Part shown: in pieces, positions 1-8,301 of the stretch
Layout: every line of letters begins with the position of its first letter
Position numbering within the stretch: position 1 is the stretch's first letter
Origin: JAQGMJ01 sp036498945
Lineage (GTDB): Bacteria > Pseudomonadota > Gammaproteobacteria > Burkholderiales > JAEUOS01
Assembly: GCA_036498945.1 (NCBI GenBank)
Contig: DASYEQ010000063.1
Coordinates: 9,211 to 73,210 of the forward strand
Length of the DNA: 64,000 bases
Direction: 5' to 3'
Position numbers and translations under genes: made by a program
Notes under the pieces: model-generated
Told to the model about the DNA's origin: nothing
Seen by the model: the letters and a program-made list of their open reading frames with translations, nothing else
Databases searched by the model: none

Positions 1-379
1 CCAGCATGTCGCCCGCCGGGTTGGCGCGGCAATACTTGGTGTTCAGATGCAGGATCATCACCTCGCACCAGTTGTCGGCATGCTTGAGTGCGCCGGCCAC
101 CGTGGCGAAGGAATGGTTCATGCGCGCGTAGATGTCGCCGGAGACACGGCCGCTGTCTTCGCTCGATTCAAGATACAGCGGCTCGCGGAACACGCCGCCC
201 ATCTTGTCGCTCACCTCGGCGTAGCTGGCGCGCAGGCGCGCGGCGTCGGCCGGGGCTGTCTGCGCCACTGCCACGGTGCACGCCAGGCTGCACAAAGCGC
301 CGAGCATGCAGGCCAGAAACCAGCCGCCGCGCACCCACGCGTTGCGCGCCCGAAAGGGATAAGCCAGTTCGTCTTCCAT
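1..379 (-). CDS. Exported protein of unknown function, 3' end off the window
   Basis: An open frame starts at an ATG at 379 (MEDELAYPFRARNAWVRGG...) and runs left off the window, so only about 126 N-terminal residues are visible. Residues about 19-40 are hydrophobic and end in TVAVAQ, which looks like a signal peptide with a signal peptidase I site. The mature part begins with a charged segment and contains NHSFATVAGALKHADNWCEV and a Cys in NTKYCRA. I do not recognise the family. Codon use (G/C third positions) looks like real coding sequence, and the frame is preferred over shorter overlapping frames because it alone carries a signal peptide and a hydrophilic mature region. Confidence 0.6.
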   Translation of the reverse strand, partial: MEDELAYPFRARNAWVRGGWFLACMLGALCSLACTVAVAQTAPADAARLRASYAEVSDKMGGVFREPLYLESSEDSGRVSGDIYARMNHSFATVAGALKHADNWCEVMILHLNTKYCRANPAGDML

Positions 380-536
380 GTCCGGGGCTCCGGCAGTCTG
401 CGTTCCAATATGGAAGGCAGTCTCGCCCCTGCGGCGCCGCGAATCTGTCGGTCAGGCGCCTACTTTGGCGTCGGATGCGGCAGACGGAAAACAAGGCTCG
501 CCCGCGCGGGCCTCGTGTAGGCGGCGGACGCCGCGC

Positions 537-1007
537 TCAGGCTTCGAAAATCAGGCAGGTGGTGGTACCGTGCGCCAGCAGGCGCCCCTCGCCATCGGTG
601 ATGCGCCCTTCGGCGATGCCGATGCGCCGCCCGCGATTGATCACCCGGCCTTCGGCCCGGATCGGGCCGGTCTGCGGCGTGACCGGGCGCACGAAGGAAA
701 TCTTGATCTCCAGCGTGGTCGATCCAGACCCCTGCTCGAGGGTTGAATGGATCGCCAGTCCCATGCAGCTGTCGAGCAAGGTGGCGCTCAAGCCCCCGTG
801 CACGGTGCCGGCCGGGTTGAGATGGCGCTCGTGCGGCAGTGCGGTGACGACAACGCGCCCGCTCTCGGCTTCGGCAATTTCATAGTCCAGGGTCCGCGCC
901 ATGGTGTTGAGCGGCAGCGTTCCGCTCGCCATGCCGCGCACGAAATCCAGCCCGCTGATGGTGCGCTGCCGTTCCGGCGCCACGGTCCCATAGTGTCTGT
1001 TGGTCAT
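537..1007 (-). CDS. PaaI-family hotdog thioesterase
   Basis: A 156-residue hotdog-fold acyl-CoA thioesterase of the PaaI/YdiI group. The family signature is visible: HLNPAGTVHGGLSATLLDS (the HGG..A..D motif whose Asp/Glu region forms the active site), followed by the strand TTLEIKISFVRPV and the closing GEGRLLAHGTTTCLIF. The start at 1007 (MTNRHYG) is chosen because GGGAGAG lies at proper spacing before it; the frame is open further upstream but with no better ribosome site. It probably hydrolyses aromatic or medium-chain acyl-CoA; the substrate cannot be read from sequence. It lies upstream of the truncated exported protein on the same strand and downstream of the citrate-synthase-like gene. 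Confidence 0.85.
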   Translation of the reverse strand: MTNRHYGTVAPERQRTISGLDFVRGMASGTLPLNTMARTLDYEIAEAESGRVVVTALPHERHLNPAGTVHGGLSATLLDSCMGLAIHSTLEQGSGSTTLEIKISFVRPVTPQTGPIRAEGRVINRGRRIGIAEGRITDGEGRLLAHGTTTCLIFEA

Positions 1008-1147
1008 CGGCTCTCCCGCCAAATGGCGATTCACCGTGCCATCGTAGGACGCGCCCGCCGATCCGGCTCGCCGGATTCGGACCTGATCATCCACGCCGCC
1101 GGTCGCGCCCGCGTCCGGGCGCGGCGGCGACTTGGCGCCGGTTTCGG

Positions 1148-2413
1148 CTAGACGAACTTCGCCCGCGGCCGGATCAGGAAGCCCGCGAGACGCTGCTCCA
1201 GCACGTGCGCCACCCAGCCCGCCGAGCGCCCGAGGGCGAACAGGCCGGAGGCGGTGCCGGCCGGCAGGTCGAGCGCGCGCGACACCGTCACCAGCCCCAT
1301 CTCGATCGCCGGCAGGGCGCCGAACTGGTCCTGTGCCGCGTCCAGCACGGCGCGAATGTGGTGCACCTCGGGCGCGGTGCGCGGGCTGGCCGACTGTTCG
1401 GCCACGTCCAGCAGCAGGGCGGTGCGCGGGTCGCCCTTGGGGTAGGCCGGGTGGTTGAAGCCGGGCGGGTTGCGCGCGGCTTCCGTCAGGCGCTTGATGG
1501 TGGAAAGGATCGCCTTCTCATCCACTGGCATGGCGAACATCTCCTCCACCTTGTCCGGCATCGCCCCCACCAGCGAGCCGAAATGCGCGCCCAGCGCGGC
1601 GCCGACGCAGGAATGCAGGTCTGCCCCGGTGGAAGCCGCCACCCGCGCGGCGAAGGTGGTGGGATTGAGCTCGTGGTCGGCGCACAGCACCAGTGCCTGC
1701 TGCAGGGCGCGGTTGGTGGTCTCGTCGTCGGCGCGGCCGAGGGCCGCCAGTACGCCGGTGACGATGCTCTCGCCCTCCTTCAGCGCGTAGAAGCTGCGCT
1801 TCCCGCCGAGAAAGCCGAAGGTGCCGGCCAGCGCGCGGATCAGGCGCCGCGCCGATTGCACCGCGGTGGCGCCGGAGGCGATGCGCTCGCTGCGCGAACC
1901 CTCGGCAATGCCCAGGCCATTGGTCACTACCGACATCAGTTGCAGGATGTGGGCGTTGTCGTGCAACTGCGCCGCCTGCTGGATCCACACGCTCACCGCC
2001 TCCTGCAGTGGCGGCGACGGCCAGCGCACCATGGTGGAGAGGCCGATGTCGTCGTGATACAGCCCGCTCCACAGATACTCGGCCACGCCCTCGAAGCTCA
2101 CGCCCTCGCGCGCCAGGTCGGTCGCCAGGCGCGCGCGATAGCGCGGGCCCTGCGGGGTGATCTCGGTGATGCCGGTCTGGATCACCGGCTCGCCCCAGCG
2201 CATCGCGGAAGCCGCCACCGGGCCATGGCCGGCTCGGGCTTCGGCGCGTGCCTTGGCCTTTTCCACATCCTCGCGCAGGTAGAACGAGGCGCGGCCGCCG
2301 GGCTGCGGAATGGCGCGGATGAAACCGCGGCTGACGTAGGAATACAGCGTCGCCGCCTTGATGCCCAGGATTTCCAGGGCCTGCTCGCGGTTCAGGTAGT
2401 CGCTTTCGGGCAT
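1148..2413 (-). CDS. Citrate-synthase-family protein with N-terminal helix-turn-helix
   Basis: 421 residues. Residues 1-60 (LNREQALEILGIKAATLYSYVSRG...) are a MerR/excisionase-type HTH; the rest is a citrate synthase fold. Visible signatures are HELNPTTFAARVAAST (catalytic His about 247), GFNHPAYPKGDPR (second His about 321, Arg about 330) and the C-terminal GRSAGWVAHVLEQR. At the position of the catalytic Asp of citrate synthases (PNVDF in E. coli GltA) this protein has PAIEM, so Glu371 replaces Asp. HTH-citrate-synthase fusions are a known subgroup; whether they are enzymes, regulators or both is not settled by sequence. The start follows from the conserved HTH beginning right at the N terminus. 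It is divergent from the LysE gene across a short AT-rich spacer. Confidence 0.85.
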   Translation of the reverse strand: MPESDYLNREQALEILGIKAATLYSYVSRGFIRAIPQPGGRASFYLREDVEKAKARAEARAGHGPVAASAMRWGEPVIQTGITEITPQGPRYRARLATDLAREGVSFEGVAEYLWSGLYHDDIGLSTMVRWPSPPLQEAVSVWIQQAAQLHDNAHILQLMSVVTNGLGIAEGSRSERIASGATAVQSARRLIRALAGTFGFLGGKRSFYALKEGESIVTGVLAALGRADDETTNRALQQALVLCADHELNPTTFAARVAASTGADLHSCVGAALGAHFGSLVGAMPDKVEEMFAMPVDEKAILSTIKRLTEAARNPPGFNHPAYPKGDPRTALLLDVAEQSASPRTAPEVHHIRAVLDAAQDQFGALPAIEMGLVTVSRALDLPAGTASGLFALGRSAGWVAHVLEQRLAGFLIRPRAKFV

Positions 2414-2444
2414 CGCTCGGCTTGGCTAGATTATTGGAAGATCA

Positions 2445-2458
2445 ATATTGAACAATAT
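2445..2458. promoter_or_regulatory. Inverted repeat in the divergent promoter region
   Basis: ATATTG-AA-CAATAT, two perfect 6-base arms with a 2-base spacer, in the only AT-rich stretch between the HTH-citrate-synthase gene and the LysE gene. Its position and symmetry suggest an operator; whether the neighbouring HTH protein binds it is speculation. Confidence 0.4.
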
Positions 2459-2555
2459 ATGGACTTCCGCCTAGATGAACATGTTGATTGTGCACATAAG
2501 ACGTGTTTCCCTGATGGCGGTAAGCTATCAACCTGGATCCCCCGAAGACGCTCCC

Positions 2556-3188
2556 ATGCCCCTGCACCTCTGGCTCGCTTTTGTACTTGCTTCCGCCATC
2601 CTGCTGGTGATTCCCGGCCCCACGGTGCTGGCCTTGATCGGCTATTCCATCGGCGGCGTGCCCCCGCGCGTGCGCGAGCGTGCGGCGATGGTGGCGGGTG
2701 TGGCGCTGGGCGACTGCACCGCACTGGTAGCTTCCGTCGCCGGCCTGGGCGGGCTGCTGGCGGCTTCCGCGTTCTGGTTCACCGTGGTCAAGTGGGGTGG
2801 CGGCCTGTATCTGCTTTACCTGGGTGCGCGCCTGCTGCGGGCCGGCGCTGCACCGGCTGAGCCGACGGTGGCCGCGCCGCTATCCGCGCGCGGCCTGTTC
2901 GCGCGCACCTACATGGTCACCGCGCTCAATCCCAAGGCGATCGTGTTTTTCGTCGCCTTCCTGCCGCAGTTCGTGCAGCCTGGTGTGAATGGGGCAGGGC
3001 AGTTGTGGATACTGGGCGCCACCTTCATTGCGCTCTCCGCGCTCAACGCCAGCCTCTACGCGACCTTCGCCACGGCGGCGCGGCGCCTGCTGGCGCGGCC
3101 GCGTGCGCAGCGCGGCTTCAATCTCGCGGGCGGCGCCATGTTGAGCGGGGCGGGGATATGGGCACTGCTGGCGCGCCGGCCCGGCTGA
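2556..3188 (+). CDS. LysE/RhtB-family amino acid exporter
   Basis: 210-residue inner-membrane exporter of the LysE/RhtB family. It shows the family N terminus, PGPTVLALIGYSIGGV, then five to six hydrophobic helices, with TYMVTALNPKAIVFFVAFLPQFV, the signature NPK segment, in the middle. Family members efflux amino acids or derivatives with the proton motive force. The start at 2556 (MPLHLWLAFVLA) is preferred over an in-frame ATG at 2475 because the upstream residues are not family-like and run through the divergent promoter. It converges with the CinA-like gene; no obvious terminator hairpin was seen in the 61-base gap. Confidence 0.85.
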   Translation: MPLHLWLAFVLASAILLVIPGPTVLALIGYSIGGVPPRVRERAAMVAGVALGDCTALVASVAGLGGLLAASAFWFTVVKWGGGLYLLYLGARLLRAGAAPAEPTVAAPLSARGLFARTYMVTALNPKAIVFFVAFLPQFVQPGVNGAGQLWILGATFIALSALNASLYATFATAARRLLARPRAQRGFNLAGGAMLSGAGIWALLARRPG

Positions 3189-3249
3189 AGCGGCCCGGTC
3201 GCAGCGCCTGAGGCTGGACGTGGCCGACGGTGCCTTGCCGTCCGTTCGT

Positions 3250-3729
3250 TCAGGCCAACTGCTTGAGCAGCAGTTCCATCGCCGCCGCCGCAAAGGCGCG
3301 CATATTGTTGGCACGGTCGGTGGCGCCGGTCTCGATGGTGGCGGCAACTTCGCTTGCGCCGACGCAGGCGACACAGGCGTGACCTGCCGCGTCGCCATAG
3401 CGGTTGCCGGCCGGCCCGGCGGCGCCGGTCTCGGCAATCCCCCAGCTGGATCCCAGGCGCTCGCGGATGTGGCGTGCCAGCAGGAGCGCGTAGGCTTCGG
3501 TGGAAGGGCGCATGCCGGTGAGCGCGTCTTCCGAGATGCCGAGCAGGGCGCTGCGCGACTTGTAGGTGTAGACCACGGTGCCGCCGATGAAATAGGCGGA
3601 GGCGCCGGGCATGGCCAATAGCGAGGCGGCGATCAATCCGCCGGCCGCCGACTCGGCCACGGCAACCGTTTCGCCGCGCGCTTTCAGGCGCTCGCCGAGT
3701 TGTTCGGCCAGGGGCAGGAGATCTTGCAT
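3250..3729 (-). CDS. CinA C-terminal-domain protein (PncC-like amidohydrolase)
   Basis: 159 residues covering one CinA C-terminal domain, the family of nicotinamide-nucleotide amidases that deamidate NMN in NAD recycling. Matching blocks: VAVAESAAGGLIAASLLAMPG (family ESCTGG), FIGGTVVYTYKSRSALLGI (family YSNEAK) and GIAETGAAGPAGN (family GITGIAGP). The nucleophile Ser of ES.GG is kept, but the Thr of that motif is Ala, and the Lys five residues after the conserved Tyr appears to be Arg. It may therefore be a divergent or inactive paralogue. It lies 118 bases downstream of the Bug gene on the same strand and could be its operon tail. Confidence 0.8.
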   Translation of the reverse strand: MQDLLPLAEQLGERLKARGETVAVAESAAGGLIAASLLAMPGASAYFIGGTVVYTYKSRSALLGISEDALTGMRPSTEAYALLLARHIRERLGSSWGIAETGAAGPAGNRYGDAAGHACVACVGASEVAATIETGATDRANNMRAFAAAAMELLLKQLA

Positions 3730-3847
3730 CGCGGGCTTCCTTCGCTAGCGGCAGGTGGCGGACAGTTGCGGTTGGACGTAATCGACGGCGCGTGGTTCCG
3801 CGCCGGCGCATCATACCCGGCGCGGGTTGCCGCGCGATGTCGGCCTA

Positions 3848-4816
3848 CTACTCGGACTTGATGTGCGCCTGCTGGATCAGGCGCGCGTATTTCGCCTGGT
3901 CCGACCTGATCAGCGCGGCGAGCGCGGGGCCGTCGCCGCGGCGGTCCTCGATGCCGGCGGAAAGCAGCTTGGCGTGGATGTCCGGATCGTCGAGCGCGGC
4001 CATGGTGTCGCGGTACAGGCGCTCGGTGACCTCTTTCGGCAATCGGGCCGGGCCCATCAGGGCATACCAGGTCCAGAGGTCGAAGTCCTTGTAGCCCAGC
4101 TCGTCGAAGGAAGGCACCTCCGGCGCCAGGCGGTAGCGCGCGCGGCTGGTCACGGCCAGGCCCTTGAGCCTGCCGCTGGCCAGGTGCGGCGCCACCATGT
4201 TGGCCGACAGCATGGCCACCGGAATCTGCCCGCCCAGGAGATCGGGCAGCGCCGGCGCGCAGCCCTTGTAGGGCGCATGCGTCATGCGGATGCCGGCCTG
4301 GCTCATGTACAGCTCGACCGCCAGGTGCTGCGGCGTGCCCGGCCCGCAAGAGCCGAAGGTGAGCTTGCCCGGGGCGGCGCGCGCCGCCTCCGTCAGTTCC
4401 TTCAGGCTGTTGATGCGGGCGCCGGCGTACGCGCTGAAAAGCTTCGGCGTGGCGCCCAGCAGGGCAATGGGCGTCAGGTCCTTCTGGCCGTCGAACGGCA
4501 CCCTGGCGAGGAAGGAGGGGTTGATCACCATGGTGACGTTTTGCAGCACCAGGGTGTAGCCGTCGGGCGGCGATTTCACCACCACATCGGTACCGATGTT
4601 GCCGGAGGCGCCGGTGCGGTTTTCGATCACCACGCCCTGGCCCCACTTCGCCTGCAGGCCGGCGCCGAGCACGCGCGCCAGCACGTCGGAGGCGCCGCCG
4701 ACGCCGTAGGGCACGATGATGCGCACCGGCTTGTTCGGGTAGGTCTCGCCGTGCGCGCCGCCCAGGCACGACAGCAGCGCGGCGGCGAGGGCGAGGCGGC
4801 GTGCGGCGCGGGGCAT
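3848..4816 (-). CDS. Tripartite tricarboxylate transporter (Bug-type) substrate-binding protein
   Basis: 322 residues. It begins MPRAARRLALAAALLSCLGGAHG, a signal peptide, then shows the hallmark Bug pattern YPNKPVRIIVPYGVGGASD, GQGVVIENRTGASGNIGTD and FGSCGPGTPQHLAVELY. Bug proteins are periplasmic receptors, very numerous in Burkholderiales, most without neighbouring TctA/TctB membrane subunits, as here. The start at 4816 is set by the signal peptide; a longer frame reads into the upstream gene. Only 8 bases separate it from the Pht5-like stop codon, so the two are probably co-transcribed. The ligand is likely a small carboxylate, perhaps the substrate of the neighbouring enzymes (inference). 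Confidence 0.9.
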   Translation of the reverse strand: MPRAARRLALAAALLSCLGGAHGETYPNKPVRIIVPYGVGGASDVLARVLGAGLQAKWGQGVVIENRTGASGNIGTDVVVKSPPDGYTLVLQNVTMVINPSFLARVPFDGQKDLTPIALLGATPKLFSAYAGARINSLKELTEAARAAPGKLTFGSCGPGTPQHLAVELYMSQAGIRMTHAPYKGCAPALPDLLGGQIPVAMLSANMVAPHLASGRLKGLAVTSRARYRLAPEVPSFDELGYKDFDLWTWYALMGPARLPKEVTERLYRDTMAALDDPDIHAKLLSAGIEDRRGDGPALAALIRSDQAKYARLIQQAHIKSE

Positions 4817-4824
4817 CGGCGGCC

Positions 4825-5805
4825 TCACACCTTGACGCTGCTTTGCACTTCGCGCGGGAAGATGTCTTCCGCCGTCATGCGCCTGGCGCACACGCCCTGC
4901 TCATGCGCCCAGCGCAGGAAGGTGTCGAGGGTGGCGCGGTTGGGTTCGATGCCGTAGGGCCAGAAGTCGTGGCCGAACAGGGCGCGCATGCGCTCGGCGT
5001 ATTCGGCCAGCCAGGCCATCGGCGCGTGCGCGGCGGTGATGTCGGCCAGACGCGCCATGCTGGCGTCTTTCGCCGCGACGCAGGCCTTGTAGAGATTGGT
5101 CGCCAGCCACGGGTGCTCGCGGAACAGTTCGCCCTTTATCGCCAGCACGTGCATGATGGGGAACACGCCGGTCTCGCGGAAATACACTTCCTCGCGCGCG
5201 GCGTAATCGGGATACATGCGCACGATTCCCTTGCCGAGGTTCTGCGGCGGGCGCGCGGTGAAGGCGCAGTCGATCTCGCCGTCGAGCAGCATCTGGTTGA
5301 GCGACTTGGCCGGCGCGGCACGGTAGCGCAGCCCGGCCGGCAGGCTCAAGGCAACCTTCTCCATGCGGCCCGGCGTGTTGACGCCCGCCTGTACCCACTC
5401 CACCTCGTTCAGCGGCACGCCGCCCTCTTCGACCAGCAGGCCGCGCGAATAGACCGCCGCCGTCTGCGCCCATTCCGGCACGCCGACGCGCTTTCCCCGC
5501 AGTTGCGCCAGGGCGGTGAGGCCGGAACCTTCGCGCACATACATCGAGGAATGGCGAAACGCGCGCGAGACGAACACCGGCAGGGCGATGAACGACTCGT
5601 CGCCCTGGCTGCGCAGCGCGACGTATTTGCCGAAGGAGAGTTCGGAAATGTCGAACTCGCGGAATTTGACGAAGCGGTAGAAGATCTCTTCCACCGGCAG
5701 GGTCAGCGCCACCAGGTCGACGCCATCGACCGGCACCTGGCCGGTGGAAAGGTCGCGGAAGTGGTCGTAAGGGCCAATGGCCAGGGACAGGCGCAAGGGG
5801 TGCAT
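4825..5805 (-). CDS. 4,5-dihydroxyphthalate decarboxylase-like (Pht5-type) protein
   Basis: 326 residues. The N terminus MHPLRLSLAIGPYDHFRDL plus DGVDLVALTLPVEEIFYRFVKFREFDISELSFGKYVAL matches the Pht5 family, which has a type 2 periplasmic-binding (NMT1-like) fold and includes phthalate-pathway decarboxylases. There is no signal peptide, which supports a cytoplasmic enzyme rather than an ABC receptor. Further family blocks are LRGKRVGVPEWAQTAAVYSRGLL and GEIDCAFTARPP. The start at 5805 has GGGAA upstream. It sits between a luciferase-like monooxygenase and a Bug receptor on the same strand, suggesting aromatic-acid catabolism. Annotation as an ABC substrate-binding protein is the main alternative. 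Confidence 0.75.
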   Translation of the reverse strand: MHPLRLSLAIGPYDHFRDLSTGQVPVDGVDLVALTLPVEEIFYRFVKFREFDISELSFGKYVALRSQGDESFIALPVFVSRAFRHSSMYVREGSGLTALAQLRGKRVGVPEWAQTAAVYSRGLLVEEGGVPLNEVEWVQAGVNTPGRMEKVALSLPAGLRYRAAPAKSLNQMLLDGEIDCAFTARPPQNLGKGIVRMYPDYAAREEVYFRETGVFPIMHVLAIKGELFREHPWLATNLYKACVAAKDASMARLADITAAHAPMAWLAEYAERMRALFGHDFWPYGIEPNRATLDTFLRWAHEQGVCARRMTAEDIFPREVQSSVKV

Positions 5806-5891
5806 GTTGTTTCCCGATTCGACGTATTGTTGTCCGCCTGCAGCACGGCGGCCGCGGCAGTGTACGCCAGTTGCGCCCGGGCGCGCGCCCT

Positions 5892-6896
5892 TTAGGCGAA
5901 CTCCGGCATCACCTCGCGCGCGAAGCGCCGCAGCGACTCGATCGAGCCGCCGACGTCCATCAGCAATACGTATTCGATGCCCTGTGCCTGGATGATTTTC
6001 AGGCGCTGGACGATCTCGTCGGGCGTGCCGATCAGGGTGGTGGCCTCGGTCTGCGCGCGGAATTGCTCGGGGGAAGTCGGCACCGCGAGCGAACTCGGCG
6101 GCGCGCTCGGGTTGACGGTGAGCTTGCGCACGTTGTCGAGGAATTGCGCGCGCAATTCGTGCTGCGCGTCGCGCTCCTTGGCGTTCAGCGCCATGTGCAA
6201 GCCGCGCGTCAGACCCACGCTCATCGGGTTGAAGGTCTTGCCCATGCCTTCGACGGCTCCGCGATAGGCGGCCAGGCGCTGGCCCGAGACTTCCGGGGTG
6301 GAGAGCTGGTCGAGCAGCACGTTGAAGCCTTCGCGCGCCACCGTGCGGATGACATCGAGATTGCCCGCGCCCACCCACAGCGGCGGGTGTGGGCGCTGCA
6401 CCGGCGCCGGCTCGAACACCACGTTCTCGTAGTTCCAGCGCTTGCCGTGATGCGAAAAGCGTCCGTCGCTCGCCCACGCCTTGCGGATTACTTCCAGGCA
6501 TTCGGCGTAGCGCTCTTCGGCCTCGTCCATCGAGATGCAAAAGCCGGAGAATTCGGAATAGCGGTAGCCGCGTCCCACGCCGAAGTCCAGCCGGCCATTG
6601 GACAGCAGGTCGACAGTGGCCGCCTGCTCGGCCAGCAGCGCCGGGTTGTGCCAGGGCAGCACCGTCACCGCCGTGCCCAGGCGCATCTTGCTGGTGCGCG
6701 CGGCAAGGTAGGCCAGGAAGGTGAGCGAGGCCGAGACCTGGTTGAAGCCGGTGAAATGGTGCTCGACCATGAACACGCTGTGAAAGCCCAGGGCTTCCGC
6801 TTCGCAGATGTAGTCGACGTACTTGCGATAATCCTGGCTGTCGCTTACCGCTTCATTGCCGCGCGAGGTGGCGCCGCCGAAGAGTCCGAATTTCAT
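5892..6896 (-). CDS. LLM-class flavin-dependent oxidoreductase (luciferase-like monooxygenase)
   Basis: 334 residues of the bacterial-luciferase fold. Visible features: MKFGLFGGATSRGNEAVSD at the start, YVDYICEAEALGFHSVFMVEHH, RLGTAVTVLPWHNP, LSNGRLDFGVGRGY (the flavin-binding GVGRG element) and HPPLWVGAGN. Such enzymes use reduced FMN and O2 to oxygenate varied substrates and need a separate flavin reductase. The start at 6896 is chosen because the TIM-barrel strand MKFGLF begins there. It lies 86 bases before the Pht5-like gene and about 200 bases after the mandelate-racemase homologue on the same strand. Confidence 0.88.
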   Translation of the reverse strand: MKFGLFGGATSRGNEAVSDSQDYRKYVDYICEAEALGFHSVFMVEHHFTGFNQVSASLTFLAYLAARTSKMRLGTAVTVLPWHNPALLAEQAATVDLLSNGRLDFGVGRGYRYSEFSGFCISMDEAEERYAECLEVIRKAWASDGRFSHHGKRWNYENVVFEPAPVQRPHPPLWVGAGNLDVIRTVAREGFNVLLDQLSTPEVSGQRLAAYRGAVEGMGKTFNPMSVGLTRGLHMALNAKERDAQHELRAQFLDNVRKLTVNPSAPPSSLAVPTSPEQFRAQTEATTLIGTPDEIVQRLKIIQAQGIEYVLLMDVGGSIESLRRFAREVMPEFA

Positions 6897-7095
6897 TACC
6901 TGGCTGTCCCCAATGTCGTTGTGCCGTTCCCTGCATGCGGAACAGTCGCGGCGATTGTAGGCACGGCTGGACGCCGCGCGCATCGCGTGCGGCGCTTATC
7001 AAGAGGATTGAATACGCCCGGCTTATCCGGCCCATCGCCCGCGCGAGCCGATGCAGCGGATTACTGCTTCGCAATCGCGCGCGGCAAACCGGCAC

Positions 7096-8193
7096 TCAAG
7101 CCAGGTACTTCTGCACCGCGCTTTCGTTCCACTCGATGCCGCTGCCCGGCTCGTCCCGCACCACGGCGTGGCCGGCCTTGATTTCCAGCGGCTGCGCCAG
7201 GATGGGGCTGGCCCAGTCGACATACTCCAGCCAGTGCGCCGTCGGCGTCACGCACATCAGGTGGCTGCTGATCTCGGGGAACAGATGGGTGGACATCGGC
7301 ATGGCCGCCGCATCGGCAATCGCGGCGGCGCGCATCCAGCCGGAGACCCCGCCGATGCGCTCGGCATCGGGCATGGCGTAGTCGCAGGCGCGCGCCGCCA
7401 GCGCACGGGCCATGTCGCGCGAGCCGAGGAAGTTCTCGCCGATCTGCACCGGCGTTTTCAGCGCCGCGGCCACCATGGCGTTGCCGGCGTGGTCTTCGGC
7501 GCGCACCGGCTCCTCGATCCAGGTGAGGCCCAGCTCATCCAGCACGTGGCCGCGGCGGATCGCCTCAGCGGGGGTGAGCGACTGGTTGTAGTCGGTCATC
7601 ACCGGAGTGCCGGCCGGCACGATTTCCTTTACCGCCAGCGCCGCCGCCACGTCTTCTTCCAGGGTGGCGTAGCCCAGGCGCAGCTTGACTGCATGGAAGC
7701 GCCCGTTGTCCAGCAGTTCGACGGCTTCGCGCGCGACCTTTTCCGGCCCCAGCAGGCTCAGGCCACAGCTGTTGTAGGCGGGAATCGGGCGCGGCGCGCC
7801 GCCGAGCAGGCGCGCCAGCGGCAGCTTGGCGATTTTCGCCTGCGCATCCCAGATCGCCATGTCGATGCCGGAGATCGCCAGGCCCACCAGGCCTTGCGCG
7901 CCGAGCAGGGTCATGCGGCGGTTGAGCAGCGCCTCGACGTCGTGCGGCACCAGCGGCAGCTTGGCCACCAGCGTATTAAGGTCGGTCAGCAGGGCCACCA
8001 GGGATTTGAGCGCCAGCGCGGAGGGGCTGAACAGGTAGCTGTGGCCGGTGACGCCGGCATTGGTGCCGATGTCGATCAGCACCAGCGGCGCCTGGGTGAA
8101 GGTGCCGCCGGCCGTCTGCAGCGGGCGGCTCATCGGCGTGAGCACGGCGCGGGCGCGCAATTCGGTGATATGGGGATGGGGTTTCGCGGTCAT
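7096..8193 (-). CDS. Mandelate racemase-like enolase superfamily protein
   Basis: 365 residues, close in pattern to Pseudomonas mandelate racemase along its whole length, with a constant +6 residue offset. Conserved: Lys170 (MR K164), metal ligands Asp201, Glu227 and Glu253 (TDYNQS, WIEEP, GENFLG), the Asp276-His303 base pair (MPDAERIGG, STHLFPEIS) and Glu323 (HWLEY, MR E317). The exception is Arg172 in AVKLRLG where the racemase has Lys166, the base for the S-enantiomer. It may therefore be a dehydratase or a one-sided epimerase rather than a true racemase. It is divergent from the DUF2721 gene and heads the minus-strand catabolic set. Confidence 0.9.
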   Translation of the reverse strand: MTAKPHPHITELRARAVLTPMSRPLQTAGGTFTQAPLVLIDIGTNAGVTGHSYLFSPSALALKSLVALLTDLNTLVAKLPLVPHDVEALLNRRMTLLGAQGLVGLAISGIDMAIWDAQAKIAKLPLARLLGGAPRPIPAYNSCGLSLLGPEKVAREAVELLDNGRFHAVKLRLGYATLEEDVAAALAVKEIVPAGTPVMTDYNQSLTPAEAIRRGHVLDELGLTWIEEPVRAEDHAGNAMVAAALKTPVQIGENFLGSRDMARALAARACDYAMPDAERIGGVSGWMRAAAIADAAAMPMSTHLFPEISSHLMCVTPTAHWLEYVDWASPILAQPLEIKAGHAVVRDEPGSGIEWNESAVQKYLA

Positions 8194-8301
8194 TTGGTGG
8201 TCTCCTTGTCGCTATGCTGCGATGGTGCCGAAAAAGGGCCGCCGGCGCAAATCGGCTTCTGGCACAATCCGTCACCCCTTTAAACGTGAGCCGCCCCCGA
8301 G

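Noticed and set aside
1205..2860. A 551-codon plus-strand frame opposite the citrate-synthase-like gene
   Set aside because: The composition is that of an antisense shadow (RR, HR, GG runs), it crosses the AT-rich promoter, and the minus strand has the conserved protein.
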